From NCBI RefSeq assembly GCF_015356865.1, contig NZ_JAAFZA010000012.1, forward strand, positions 31,751 through 95,750: DNA of 64,000 bases, given 5' to 3'. Shown here piece after piece: positions 7,243 through 15,560 of this stretch. The stretch is from Catenulispora pinisilvae. Lineage in GTDB: Bacteria; Actinomycetota; Actinomycetes; Streptomycetales; Catenulisporaceae. Positions within the stretch are counted from its first letter, which is position 1; the number at the start of each line of letters is the position of its first letter. Under the pieces are notes generated by a model. The model did not search any database. It saw nothing but the letters and a program-made list of their open reading frames with translations, and was not told the DNA's origin. A program made the translations under genes and the position numbers.

Positions 7243-8013
7243 CTACTCGCGTGACTTGACCGGCTGGAACTGCGCCGCTGCCTTCTCGACGATCTTCGGT
7301 TTGCGGATGGCGGCCTTCAGTAACCCGGCCCCGCGGGTGTCGCCGGCCTGGCCGAGTTGTTTGGCCAGCCGGTCCAGCACGGAGGGCAGCCAGTGACCGC
7401 CGGAGCCGATCGCCGCTCGCGCCATCGCTGCCCCCTTGGCTGCCCCGGCCTCGAAGGCGGCGCCGAGTTGGCCGGCAAGAAACGTCGGCGTCCCGGCAGG
7501 CGCCCGGTAGTTGGCGCGCGCCGCGGTGGCGATCAGCTCGATCATCAACGCGTCGTCGAAGACCGGTTTCACGGTGTGCCCGCGCATCAGCCGGTACCGG
7601 GTGCCGTCGGCGCCAGTGACATACACCGACACCTCCTTGTCTTGCCCGGTGGCCGGATCCTTCACCGGTTCGCCGGTAACCGGGTCGATCACCTTCCGTT
7701 TCCCGGAGATGTTGTCGCCGCCGAGGGCGGTCAGTTCCTCGTCCAGCACCTCCTTGGCCGCTGTGGCGGCTTCGGTCAGGGCCTTGGCGCCGTCGGTCAG
7801 CATCTCCGCGGCCTGGATCATCCGGGGCGTGACCGCCGCCGGATCTGCGGCGCGCAGCTGCAACGCGTGCTCGTGCACAGCGAACGCCAGAGCGTCTCTG
7901 GCATTGATGTCGGGGTCGGTGGAGGCGGCGAGCAACTTGGACAGCAGCGCCTGGACGGCGGCGCGCGGATCGGACAGAGCCGGCGGGTGCGCGGGGATCA
8001 GGTCTTCCGCCAC
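7243..8013 (-). CDS. Hypothetical protein
   Basis: 256 residues from GTG 8013. A GGAGG five bases upstream decides this start over an in-frame TTG four codons earlier. The N-terminal half is alpha-helical and alanine-rich. A mid-region beta element (KRKVIDPVTGEPVKDPATGQDKEV) resembles a small hairpin inserted between helices. The C-terminal part is helical and basic. No family is recognised. It lies directly after the RecT-like gene and a 66-residue gene, a position where phages often keep recombination accessories. Confidence 0.6.
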   Translation of the reverse strand: MAEDLIPAHPPALSDPRAAVQALLSKLLAASTDPDINARDALAFAVHEHALQLRAADPAAVTPRMIQAAEMLTDGAKALTEAATAAKEVLDEELTALGGDNISGKRKVIDPVTGEPVKDPATGQDKEVSVYVTGADGTRYRLMRGHTVKPVFDDALMIELIATAARANYRAPAGTPTFLAGQLGAAFEAGAAKGAAMARAAIGSGGHWLPSVLDRLAKQLGQAGDTRGAGLLKAAIRKPKIVEKAAAQFQPVKSRE

Positions 8014-8041
8014 GGGGTCCTCCAAGCCAGTGAGCGCTGTG

Positions 8042-8242
8042 TCACCGGCGTTCGAGATCGGTGAGGTATCCGGAGGCGACCCGGAACCGGTTGGCTTGCA
8101 TCACGCCGTCCAGGAACGCCAGGAACCAGTCCGGTTCCGGCTTGCGGCGCACGCCCACGTAGTCGGCTCCGGCGCCGGTCTGCGTTCGGACGCGGCGGTC
8201 GGCGTGCTTGGGAACGTGGGAATGTGCTGGTATCAGGCTCAT
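8042..8242 (-). CDS. Hypothetical 66-residue protein
   Basis: ATG 8242 gives 66 residues, with a basic N-terminus and a PDWFLAFLDGVMQANRFRVASGYL core. A weak GAGAG precedes it. It sits between the RecT-like gene and the 256-residue gene, all leftward. No function known. Confidence 0.5.
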   Translation of the reverse strand: MSLIPAHSHVPKHADRRVRTQTGAGADYVGVRRKPEPDWFLAFLDGVMQANRFRVASGYLTDLERR

Positions 8243-8269
8243 GACACTCTCGCTTTCGCGAATGGGGAA

Positions 8270-8293
8270 CGGCCCGCACGCGGAGGCGGGCCG
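8270..8293 (-). terminator. Hairpin downstream of the RecT-like gene
   Basis: An 8-bp GC stem (8270-8277 with 8286-8293) lies about 25 bases after the RecT-like stop in the leftward direction. Possible terminator or attenuator. Confidence 0.45.
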
Positions 8294-8318
8294 GAGGTGT
8301 TGAAAAACCACGAGTCGG

Positions 8319-9668
8319 TCAGGCCGCGGAGCGCGCAGTGTCCTGGGCGCGGGTGAAGACCGCCTCGTATACGTTCTTGCACTCGTCCATCAGCGCCGTG
8401 GCCTCCGCGGGCTCCAGGGTGCCGGCGTCGGCGTGGTGACGGATGAGGGCGTGGATCCGCTCGATGTCCTTGTGGCTGCGCGTGGACTCTGCGGCGCGGG
8501 TCAGTATCGTGGCCAGCGCCGAGGCGGCCGGGCTGGCCGGGGGCTGCATGCCACCCAGTTCGCTGCGTCGGGCGGCGGCGGAGATGGCCAACTCGACGAA
8601 CAACGTGGCGTTGATGGCCCGGCCGCGGAAGCGGTCGGTGAACCGGTCCTCGACTCGGTCGACCGCGTCGAGATGCTTTGCCTTGGCGAGCGAGGCGATG
8701 AAGTCCTCGGTCTCCCCGCGGCTGCTCGGCGGCTCCATCTCGGTCTCGGCCAGCGCCGGGATCACATCGAGCACTGGCTGCGGCTCGGTGACGGGTTCAA
8801 CCTCCTCGGCGTACTCGATGGGCTCGCCATCCCCGACTGTGCCGGCCGTAGTCACCGTGCCTGTGGGACCGGGTGCGCTCAGGTAGGTGATGACGGCGGC
8901 GGCCTGTGCGGCGGTCATGTCCTCGGCACTGGCGACCTGGGCGTCCACGATGTCGCAGACCACCTTTAGACGCGCGGCCCTCTCGAAGATCTCGCGCCGC
9001 TCGAACAGCGTCTTCATGTCCGCCATCTGCTCCCGGCTGACCATCGGCTCGCCGACGTCGGCAGACCCGGCGCCGTCGGCGGGGCTGGCCCACGGGTCGT
9101 CGACGGGCCCGATCGGCGGGCGCTGGGTGGGCAGGGAGACCACGTTGCCGTCGGCGTCGACGTCGGCGCCGAGTTCCTCGGGGGTGTAGTGCAGGCCGAA
9201 CAGCACGTCCTCGGCGGCGTCGCGCGCGACCTGCGTGATGGCGCGGGCTTTGAGCATGCTGGCCGGGTACTTCTTCCACCCGTCTTTGTGCAGCAGCCCG
9301 GCGCGGCGGGCGTCTTCTATGGTGAACACGACCTCGAAGGTGAAGTCGGGGTCGTCGGAGCGGACGATCTGGGCTACTGCCTTCTCGGCGTTGCCGGTGA
9401 TCCGTAGCTTGTGGCCGGCGGCGCGCACCAGGCCGGAGATGAGTGCGGCCGACGCGCCGGGCTTGCCGTCGATGACGTGGATGCCCAGGATCGCGGCCAT
9501 CGCCGTGATGCGCAGCGTTTCGGCGTACTCGATGGCCCACAAGATGTTCGCGGGCTGACGGCGGTACTGGCCGGGCAGCATGTTCGCGTCGGACAGTTTT
9601 ACGGCGTATTCGAGCTTCTCCGGCAGGCTCAGCGGCCGCCGTTCGGCGAGGACGAGTTCAGCTGTCAC
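8319..9668 (-). CDS. RecT-like single-strand annealing protein
   Basis: 449 residues from GTG 9668, preceded by AGGAAG; longer in-frame readings begin in low-complexity sequence. The N-terminal 200 residues carry the pattern of phage RecT/Red-beta-type annealing proteins: an IHVIDGKPGASAALISGLV strand-helix, a FTIEDARRAGL segment, then KDGWKKYPASMLKARAITQ and a YTPEELG ending. A long acidic linker and a helical C-terminal domain (about 330-449) follow. Such proteins anneal complementary single strands in phage recombination. The partner exonuclease is not in the window. The extended C-terminus is unusual, as most RecT proteins are about 270 residues. Confidence 0.68.
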   Translation of the reverse strand: MTAELVLAERRPLSLPEKLEYAVKLSDANMLPGQYRRQPANILWAIEYAETLRITAMAAILGIHVIDGKPGASAALISGLVRAAGHKLRITGNAEKAVAQIVRSDDPDFTFEVVFTIEDARRAGLLHKDGWKKYPASMLKARAITQVARDAAEDVLFGLHYTPEELGADVDADGNVVSLPTQRPPIGPVDDPWASPADGAGSADVGEPMVSREQMADMKTLFERREIFERAARLKVVCDIVDAQVASAEDMTAAQAAAVITYLSAPGPTGTVTTAGTVGDGEPIEYAEEVEPVTEPQPVLDVIPALAETEMEPPSSRGETEDFIASLAKAKHLDAVDRVEDRFTDRFRGRAINATLFVELAISAAARRSELGGMQPPASPAASALATILTRAAESTRSHKDIERIHALIRHHADAGTLEPAEATALMDECKNVYEAVFTRAQDTARSAA

Positions 9669-9762
9669 ATGATCACTTCCTGTGGGACCGCGGCCTGCGC
9701 ACGCCCATGCCCGCCGCCGGCGAGGACGGCGGCGGGCATGGGGTGGCGGGGAGGCGGAAACA

Positions 9763-9806
9763 CATCGAGCCCCCGGGGTCCTGGCGGACGCCTCGGGGGC
9801 TCGATG
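9763..9806. terminator. Hairpin in the gap before the RecT-like gene
   Basis: A 13-bp perfect stem (9763-9775 with 9794-9806) within the roughly 300-base non-coding gap 9669-9965. It is probably a terminator of the membrane-protein transcript or an attenuator ahead of the RecT-like gene. Confidence 0.5.
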
Positions 9807-9889
9807 AGAGTTGAAGACGAAGGGTGGTGGCTGGTTTTTGGGCACAGCTCCGCCCTGCAAAAAGGACCCTACGCAAATGCGTTCGGAGA

Positions 9890-9929
9890 ATCAAGGCCCT
9901 TGCCGAGAAAGTTCTGGTGGGGCCTTGAT
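9890..9929 (-). terminator. Terminator of the membrane protein gene
   Basis: A 10-bp perfect stem (9890-9899 with 9920-9929), 36 bases beyond the stop of the 415-residue gene. In the leftward direction a TTTTT run follows near 9864. The rest of the 9669-9965 gap shows nothing coding. Confidence 0.55.
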
Positions 9930-9965
9930 CGTGCCACTCATATCGGCAGAATCGGGAAAACTTGG

Positions 9966-11213
9966 CTACTCGCCAGCAGTGGCGGGAGGTTCTGCGGGAC
10001 CAACGCCGTCAGCACCGCGCCGTCGCTCGATTACCTCGCGGAACCCGGCGGCGAGCCGTACGGCAAGGCGTCGTCTACCGGCGGCTTCCTCGCGAATTTC
10101 GGCGATCTCGTCACGGAGACGGGCAGCGCGGCCAGATCCGATACCGAAGGACTTCACCAACGCGGTGGCGGAGATCGTCCCCACCGGCTTGTCCGCCATT
10201 GCCACCGCGATGATCTGGGCATCGGTGAGGTCCGACGACCCGAGCCTCCCGGGAGGCTCTATGCCCCCCGGCGGTGCGATCCCCGGCATTGCCGTCGAGC
10301 GCGGTGGCAGCAGCACCTGAAGCGGAAGTAGAACTGTACCCGTCGGTGGGCCGACAAGGCTGACCGGCGGGGCTGCCAGAACGCGGCGATTGGACAAGAA
10401 CCCATCGGGGCGGTCTGTTCGTGAGCTGGCGTCCACTTCGGCGTCCATCGGTGGCGCCGTCGAGATGAAGGGCTGCGTAGATAGACCTGCCGTGTCACCA
10501 CCGCTGACCACGGCATAGTCCACCGGTGCGTACTCGTCGGCGTCGGTAGCCGTGGGGGCTGATACCGGCGTCCGTGCTTGTAGCGGACCGCGAAGACCCG
10601 GCGGGGAGCCGGGGGCCACCAATACGGCGTCGTCGACCGGCTGGCGAGGGCGGGGCATCATGGCTTCGACGTCAGGCGGCAGGCCCGACGCGGTGTCCAC
10701 GTCGGTCTGCGACTGCTGGGGCTCCGGCCCGGTCAGCTGGAGCGCCGCGGTACAGGCCAGCATCAGCCCGTCCACGGTCAGCGGCAGCGAGTAGGCGATG
10801 AACGGAATGGAGCTGTAGTACTCCAATAGGGAACACAAGTGCAGGTAGGACGCTACTGCGACGGGCAGTCCGACCAGAGCTGTCGACGCGACGCGGATGC
10901 CGAACGACAGCTTCCCGTCCCGCCAGCGCGGGCGGGTGATCACCTCGGTCAGGATGAAGATAGCGACGGGGCAGAACACGGCCACAGCTACGTCCCCCGG
11001 TGGGGGAAGATAGGCCGCTGGGTCCCACACCCGTGACCGCGGCCACCATGCAGGCTGCGCCGGTGGCGGGATGTAGGTGTAGGCGATGTTCGCCGATACC
11101 GAGGCGAGCGCGCCGAGGACCAACCCGCTGTAGATCCAGAAGTTGTTCCAGTTGATCCGCCTGATCCAGGAAGTGTGGGCGGTGGGCTCAGAACCGCTAC
11201 CGGTGGATGACAT
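9966..11213 (-). CDS. DUF2637/Spd-like four-helix membrane protein with C-terminal HTH
   Basis: 415 residues from ATG 11213, with a strong GAGGAGG ribosome-binding site. Four hydrophobic segments lie at about residues 25-45, 75-95, 112-130 and 135-160; the last contains the SLPLTVDGLML signature of the DUF2637 membrane family common in Streptomyces plasmids and phages, related to Spd spread proteins. A long Pro/Ala-rich cytoplasmic linker follows. At about 355-400 there is a helix-turn-helix-like region (ISATALVKSFGIGSGRAARLRDEI) and a basic tail. The family's role is unknown, though Spd proteins assist intramycelial spread of plasmids. Membrane tethering of a DNA-binding domain is inferred from the order of parts. 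Confidence 0.7.
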   Translation of the reverse strand: MSSTGSGSEPTAHTSWIRRINWNNFWIYSGLVLGALASVSANIAYTYIPPPAQPAWWPRSRVWDPAAYLPPPGDVAVAVFCPVAIFILTEVITRPRWRDGKLSFGIRVASTALVGLPVAVASYLHLCSLLEYYSSIPFIAYSLPLTVDGLMLACTAALQLTGPEPQQSQTDVDTASGLPPDVEAMMPRPRQPVDDAVLVAPGSPPGLRGPLQARTPVSAPTATDADEYAPVDYAVVSGGDTAGLSTQPFISTAPPMDAEVDASSRTDRPDGFLSNRRVLAAPPVSLVGPPTGTVLLPLQVLLPPRSTAMPGIAPPGGIEPPGRLGSSDLTDAQIIAVAMADKPVGTISATALVKSFGIGSGRAARLRDEIAEIREEAAGRRRLAVRLAAGFREVIERRRGADGVGPAEPPATAGE

Positions 11214-11349
11214 TGACCTCCTCAATACTCGGAGGATTGGTTGACCCTGCGTACCGGTGGGCAGCCTGCACACGCTGATGGGGTGCTGCTGTTTTGTGCG
11301 CCTCCACCGGCTCTTGCTGGTGGCCAGAACGAGGCTTGGGCCTACAGCG

Positions 11350-11383
11350 TGGGAGCGGTGAGAACCCACCGGTGGAGCTCCCA
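11350..11383 (-). terminator. Hairpin downstream of the HTH protein gene
   Basis: A TGGGAGC/GCTCCCA outer stem (11350-11356 with 11377-11383) with an inner GGTG/CACC pair. It lies 54 bases beyond the stop of the 241-residue gene in the leftward direction, between that gene and the promoter of the membrane protein. Confidence 0.4.
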
Positions 11384-11436
11384 AGTAATACGGGTGTCGA
11401 CCGAGGGCGAGGAAGAAGACGCTCGGAGGTCTTGGC

Positions 11437-12162
11437 CTACGACGAGGGTTGGACCTCTACTCCCAGCACGCGGACCCCGTCCTCATCTAGCGGTTCGCCG
11501 AGGGCAAGAACGGCGCGGACTTGGCCGGCGATCTTTTGTGCAGCAACTGCATCATCGAGTGCTGTTGGCACCGTCGATCTGACGACTAGGACGTGGACGA
11601 CTTCGCGTCGCGCGAGCTTCGTCGCGCCGCCGTTCCTCTCGCGCCACTTGCTTACCGCATCGTCGTTGACGGTCATTCCATGCGCGAGAGTGGTTGCGAC
11701 CAGCGTGTCCAAGTCCCAGACCTTCTCGCGTCCGAACCGGAAAAGGATGGGTGCCGCGGAGCCACGCTTGCTTCGCTTGCGCATCGTGTCAGCGGAGATG
11801 CCCAAGGCTTCTGCGGCCTCGTTGATTCCGACTGGGACCGTGGACGCTGGCGCTGAACGCTTCTCCCTCAGGTCTGCAATCAGTGGTGCGGAGAGGGTGT
11901 ACCCGGCCCTCGTCAGTGCGGGGACAACTGTGTCCAGGCTCCATGCAGGGTTGCCGTTGATCGATACCGATGTTGCGGGCAGCACCGGGTTCGGAAAGCC
12001 GTTTTCCCGGTCAGCGACGAGTCTGGAAATGCGCTGCGGGGTCCGGTTGGTCAGCGCGGCTAGATCGGACGCGCTTACAAACACGATGGTGTTGTTGCCA
12101 TCCTCCACCCGCGGCCTCCCTGGTCCTGACCGTCGGGTTCTGCCGATCGGTTCCGGATCCAT
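11437..12162 (-). CDS. Protein with two helix-turn-helix regions
   Basis: 241 residues if ATG 12162 is the start; no SD is seen there, and a GTG about 17 codons in is an alternative. Two helix-turn-helix candidates are visible: VSASDLAALTNRTPQRISRLV with a following wing-like strand, and VGINEAAEALGISADTMRKRSKRG. Both resemble MerR/AlpA-type small DNA-binding modules. The C-terminal part is mixed. It could be a transcription regulator or a partition or excision accessory. Several rare-codon clusters suggest a different origin from its neighbours, but that is an impression only. Confidence 0.55.
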   Translation of the reverse strand: MDPEPIGRTRRSGPGRPRVEDGNNTIVFVSASDLAALTNRTPQRISRLVADRENGFPNPVLPATSVSINGNPAWSLDTVVPALTRAGYTLSAPLIADLREKRSAPASTVPVGINEAAEALGISADTMRKRSKRGSAAPILFRFGREKVWDLDTLVATTLAHGMTVNDDAVSKWRERNGGATKLARREVVHVLVVRSTVPTALDDAVAAQKIAGQVRAVLALGEPLDEDGVRVLGVEVQPSS

Positions 12163-12203
12163 GGTGCCATGACGATGTACCTGTCTTCTTGCCCCACGTC
12201 TCG

Positions 12204-13364
12204 CTACGGTTCTTGATCCCGGGCGCCAGCGAAGATCCCGCCAGTGCCGCGTTCCCAATCGGCGATGACCTTTCCACGGCTTCCGACGGGCTCGGTGTAG
12301 CTAAGCGCCTCGGTTGCGGCAAACCACGCGTTTGCCACCGTGCGTTCAGCCTTGTGCTCGTGGCGCGCGGCCTCGGTGTCGGCGGAGCGTGCCGCAAACG
12401 GCTCTGAGCGGCGCTCGGCGCCTTCGGCGAGGCTCGACAGCAGCAGCGCGGTCTCGGTGGTTAGGACGACGTCGGTGTGTGCCATCTCGTTGGCCCGTTC
12501 GAAGACGAAATGCTGGGCGTGGCTGGAGGAGGCGATGAGTTCGGCGCAGGCCTCGCGGCGCTTGCGGCATGCCACCATCACCGGGCCTTCGACGTCGGCC
12601 GACGGGTCCGCCATCGGGTTGGCGATGGCGTCGATGAGCGCGCAGACTAGGTCGCCGGCCGTGTACACCGACATGTCCAGGCTGACCGGCAGGTGCTGGG
12701 CTGCGATGTCCATTTCGGCTTCCTCGGCCTGCTGCATCAGGGCCTCGATCCGGTCAGGGATCGGGTCGCTGCCATAGGCTTGGGCTTTGGACAGCGGGTT
12801 GTCGCGCACCGCGGCCAGCGCCGCGCCGAGACGCATGCTGTCGCCGGTGGGATTGTCGTAGCTGTCCAGGCAGGTGTTGCGGACCGCCTCCAGGACCTCC
12901 TCGTCGAGTGCGTGCCCGAGGATCGACAGCCGTTGGGGCCCAGACCGCGATGTGCGCGCCCGTGCGGACAACAATCCGGAGCGCGCCGTCGAGCTGTTCA
13001 GGAGCACGGCTGTGCTCATCAGGCGCCGGACCCGGCCGAGCAGCATGGTGATGTCCTCGGCGGGGCTCAAGCCGTCGGCGGCGAGTTCACCGACCGGGAC
13101 GGGACCGGCCCGCAGCAGGTGCCGGTCGTGGTCGAACTCGAAGCAGATCCACACGGTGCGGTCTGCGCCGGTGAGTTCGGTGACCTCGATGCTCGTCCGG
13201 TCGGCCAGGTCGGTGAATGCCCCGGCCAGGGCGGCGTCGTCGATGAGGCGCTCGATCTGCTGGGCCAGTGTGGGCCCGCCGGTGCGGATAGTTGCTCCGG
13301 CCGGGGTCGGTGTGTGCTTGGTGGCCAGGCGGGCTGCGATGGCGGGGATGTCGATCGGGGTCAT
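12204..13364 (-). CDS. Hypothetical protein
   Basis: 386 residues from ATG 13364, overlapping the upstream stop as ATGA. Predicted mostly alpha-helical, with a beta-rich part near 60-90 (TVWICFEFDHDRHLLRAG). The C-terminal half has long charged helices (MQQAEEAEMDIAAQHL, RKRREACAELIASSS). No family recognised. Translationally coupled to the 252-residue gene. Confidence 0.6.
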   Translation of the reverse strand: MTPIDIPAIAARLATKHTPTPAGATIRTGGPTLAQQIERLIDDAALAGAFTDLADRTSIEVTELTGADRTVWICFEFDHDRHLLRAGPVPVGELAADGLSPAEDITMLLGRVRRLMSTAVLLNSSTARSGLLSARARTSRSGPQRLSILGHALDEEVLEAVRNTCLDSYDNPTGDSMRLGAALAAVRDNPLSKAQAYGSDPIPDRIEALMQQAEEAEMDIAAQHLPVSLDMSVYTAGDLVCALIDAIANPMADPSADVEGPVMVACRKRREACAELIASSSHAQHFVFERANEMAHTDVVLTTETALLLSSLAEGAERRSEPFAARSADTEAARHEHKAERTVANAWFAATEALSYTEPVGSRGKVIADWERGTGGIFAGARDQEP

Positions 13365-14119
13365 CGGTGGCTCCGATCGTTCGTGCCGGTGTAGGTGATT
13401 CGGCTGTAGTCGTGCGTAGTGTCTGTGATCAGGCCGCGGCCCTTGCCGGTGGAGCCGAAGTACTCCTCCAACACCGCGGCGGTCACTTGCGTGCCGGGCT
13501 GCCAGGCGCCGGCCTCGGCGAGGTCGGCCAGTTCCACGCTTCCGTAGCCGTGGGAGGCCTCGGTGAAGGAGTACTTCGCCGTGCTGTCTTGGCGTCCGGG
13601 TGTGGCCGGGACGGTGGCGCGGTGTTCGTCGCGCTCGTTATCGGTGGCCGGATCGACGGCGGTGATATAGGGGTCCTCGGCCGTGGCCGACATCGTGTGG
13701 CCGCGGCCGGGGCCGCGCAGGCTGGCCAGCCAGGAGTCCAGCTTGTCGCCGTAGACGTCGCTGTGGACGGTGCGCAGCAGCTCGACCAAGTTGTGCAGCG
13801 GGACGGGTGCGTGGTCGCTGGCGGCTTCCAGTACCTGCCGCACCTCCCCGATGGTGGCCAGGGCACGATGCTGCTCCACGATGGGGATCACCCACTCCAC
13901 AGCGATGACCTGGTCGTCGGGTAGCGGCTCCAGGATGGCGGCGGGTGTGACGCCGGCGAGGGTCTGGTGGTCGGGCGGCAGGTGGGTGTCCTGCCACAGC
14001 TCGGGGTGCCGGTCCAGGTACTCGCTCAGGTCGTCGGTGTCGCCCATGTCCTCGGGGATCTCGACGGTGAGTTCTCGGCGGCGTGGTACCAGGTCCTCGA
14101 TGGTGATCTCGTATTTCAA
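13361..14119 (-). CDS. Hypothetical acidic protein
   Basis: 252 residues from TTG 14119, with GGAG eight bases upstream. The N-terminus has a beta strand and the acidic EIPEDMGDTDDLSEYLDRHPELW. The middle is helical (IVEQHRALATIGEVRQVLEAA). No domain recognised. Coupled by ATGA overlap to the next gene. Confidence 0.6.
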   Translation of the reverse strand: MKYEITIEDLVPRRRELTVEIPEDMGDTDDLSEYLDRHPELWQDTHLPPDHQTLAGVTPAAILEPLPDDQVIAVEWVIPIVEQHRALATIGEVRQVLEAASDHAPVPLHNLVELLRTVHSDVYGDKLDSWLASLRGPGRGHTMSATAEDPYITAVDPATDNERDEHRATVPATPGRQDSTAKYSFTEASHGYGSVELADLAEAGAWQPGTQVTAAVLEEYFGSTGKGRGLITDTTHDYSRITYTGTNDRSHR

Positions 14120-14157
14120 GCAGGTTCTCCGATGCGGGTGGGTGCTGGTGCTGCGGG

Positions 14158-14877
14158 TCAGGCCGAGGTGGCGGTCGCTGGCTGTTCGGCTGCGGCCTTG
14201 ACCGGGCTGAGCAGGTCGAAGCCTTCGCGGGCCAGCGGGGCAGTGCCGCGCTCGGCGGCCTCGGCGAATTCAACGGCCACGGAATCCAGCACAGCTTCAG
14301 CACGACCGATAGCGGCGCAGGCAGCACGGATGGTGTCGAGTTGCCGGGCCCGGTCGGCGCTGGCGCGGGCAGAGATCTTCACGGCGCTCTGGAGCCGCCA
14401 GGTCCACAGCAGATCACCTAGCCACGGCGCACGCAGGGCGTACCGGGCCAGGGCGTGACGGACATCGACGACGCGGCGGGCCGAGGCGGTGACGCCGGCG
14501 TAGTCGTCCCGGTCCGGGATTACGTCGGCGGCCAACTCGCTCAGGTGCGCCATGCGTTCGCCGAGCCGGTAGCAGCTGGCCGGGACGCCGTAGCAGGACA
14601 GCGGGTCGGTGCGGATCACATCCTTGTGGCGGTCACGGGCGCCGGTGGAGTCCCCGGAATACATCCGGCAGCGGAAGCTGCCCGGGTCGTCGGGGTCGTC
14701 GGCCACGTTCCAGGAGTCTTCGCGGGTCAGCCACACCACGCCGGTGATGTGCGGGCCGCGCACCTGCCAGCGGACGGTGCCGCGGATCAGGTCGACGTTC
14801 TCGGACAGGATCCGCAGGTCTCCGCCGAGTTCCAGCGGCAGCGAGGCCACTACCGTCTCAGGGTGGGGTCGGCTCAT
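14158..14877 (-). CDS. Hypothetical protein
   Basis: 239 residues from ATG 14877, which overlaps the upstream stop as ATGA. A beta-rich N-terminal 80 residues (LRILSENVDLIRGTVRWQVRG, ITGVVWLTRED) is followed by a long helical C-terminal half. No family recognised. It belongs to a tightly coupled run of four genes from 14158 to 17113. Confidence 0.6.
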   Translation of the reverse strand: MSRPHPETVVASLPLELGGDLRILSENVDLIRGTVRWQVRGPHITGVVWLTREDSWNVADDPDDPGSFRCRMYSGDSTGARDRHKDVIRTDPLSCYGVPASCYRLGERMAHLSELAADVIPDRDDYAGVTASARRVVDVRHALARYALRAPWLGDLLWTWRLQSAVKISARASADRARQLDTIRAACAAIGRAEAVLDSVAVEFAEAAERGTAPLAREGFDLLSPVKAAAEQPATATSA

Positions 14878-15560
14878 CGGCTGTTCCTTGCTCGATTCCG
14901 GGTGCGGCGTTGCCGGTTCGCGTGGCGGTGTGCCGTACGCCGACGTCCAGTCGGCCGCGCAGTGTGCGGGCTGCGGAGTGCGGCGGCGGCCCGGATCAGC
15001 GCGAGGACTTCGGCGCGGGACAGGCTGCTGAAGGCCAGGGTGCAGTGGGTGTTGTGGGGCCACAGGTCCAGGCGGAACTCCAAGGTGATGGCGTCGCCGT
15101 GTCCCCATGCGACTGCCTCGTCGCGGCGTCGGTCGCCGTTGTCGCGCCAGTGCAGCCGGGGGAACAACTTCTCGGCAGCCGCGAACAGGGCGTCGTCGGC
15201 GGCGCGGCCTTCGGCAATCAACGCTGCCTTCGCGTCCAGGAGCCGGTTGTTCTCGGCGACGATCGGCAGCAGCCGGCGCCGGATCTCTCCTGCCATCCGG
15301 GCCGGGGTCTTGGTCGTGCTGAACCCGATCTCGGGCCTCCGATACCCGGTGACGTCCCAGTGACCGGTACGGCCCAGGTTCTGATCGTGGATGCCCCGCG
15401 CCTCGATCCAGTTCGTGGCGATGCGCAGCTGGATGACGTCGCCGGCCGGGCCGTGGAGTTCGGCCCATTCGGTGTTGCCGTAGCGGCAGGGCAGTGCCTC
15501 CCACCCGTCGAGCTCGTAGGCGATGGCTGCGGCGACTGGCATTGTGCCCAGGCCGGTCAC
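14874..15560 (-). CDS. Hypothetical protein sharing a domain with the TGT-like protein
   Basis: 228 residues from GTG 15560, overlapping the upstream stop as GTGA. The body matches the C-terminal half of the neighbouring 518-residue protein in order and spacing: a beta strand, GHWDVTGYRRPEIGFSTTKT, then MAGEIRRRLLPIVAENNRLLDAKAALIAEG, then DAITLEFRLDLWPHNTHCTLAF. The neighbour has ATIGFTASRD, IVADMRRRLFPAYARALDIERASIAAELI and NTVRLDLREVPVSIACAVIDLL. So this is a free-standing copy of that domain. Function unknown; co-translation with the TGT-like protein suggests they act together. Confidence 0.65.
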   Translation of the reverse strand: MTGLGTMPVAAAIAYELDGWEALPCRYGNTEWAELHGPAGDVIQLRIATNWIEARGIHDQNLGRTGHWDVTGYRRPEIGFSTTKTPARMAGEIRRRLLPIVAENNRLLDAKAALIAEGRAADDALFAAAEKLFPRLHWRDNGDRRRDEAVAWGHGDAITLEFRLDLWPHNTHCTLAFSSLSRAEVLALIRAAAALRSPHTARPTGRRRTAHRHANRQRRTRNRARNSR

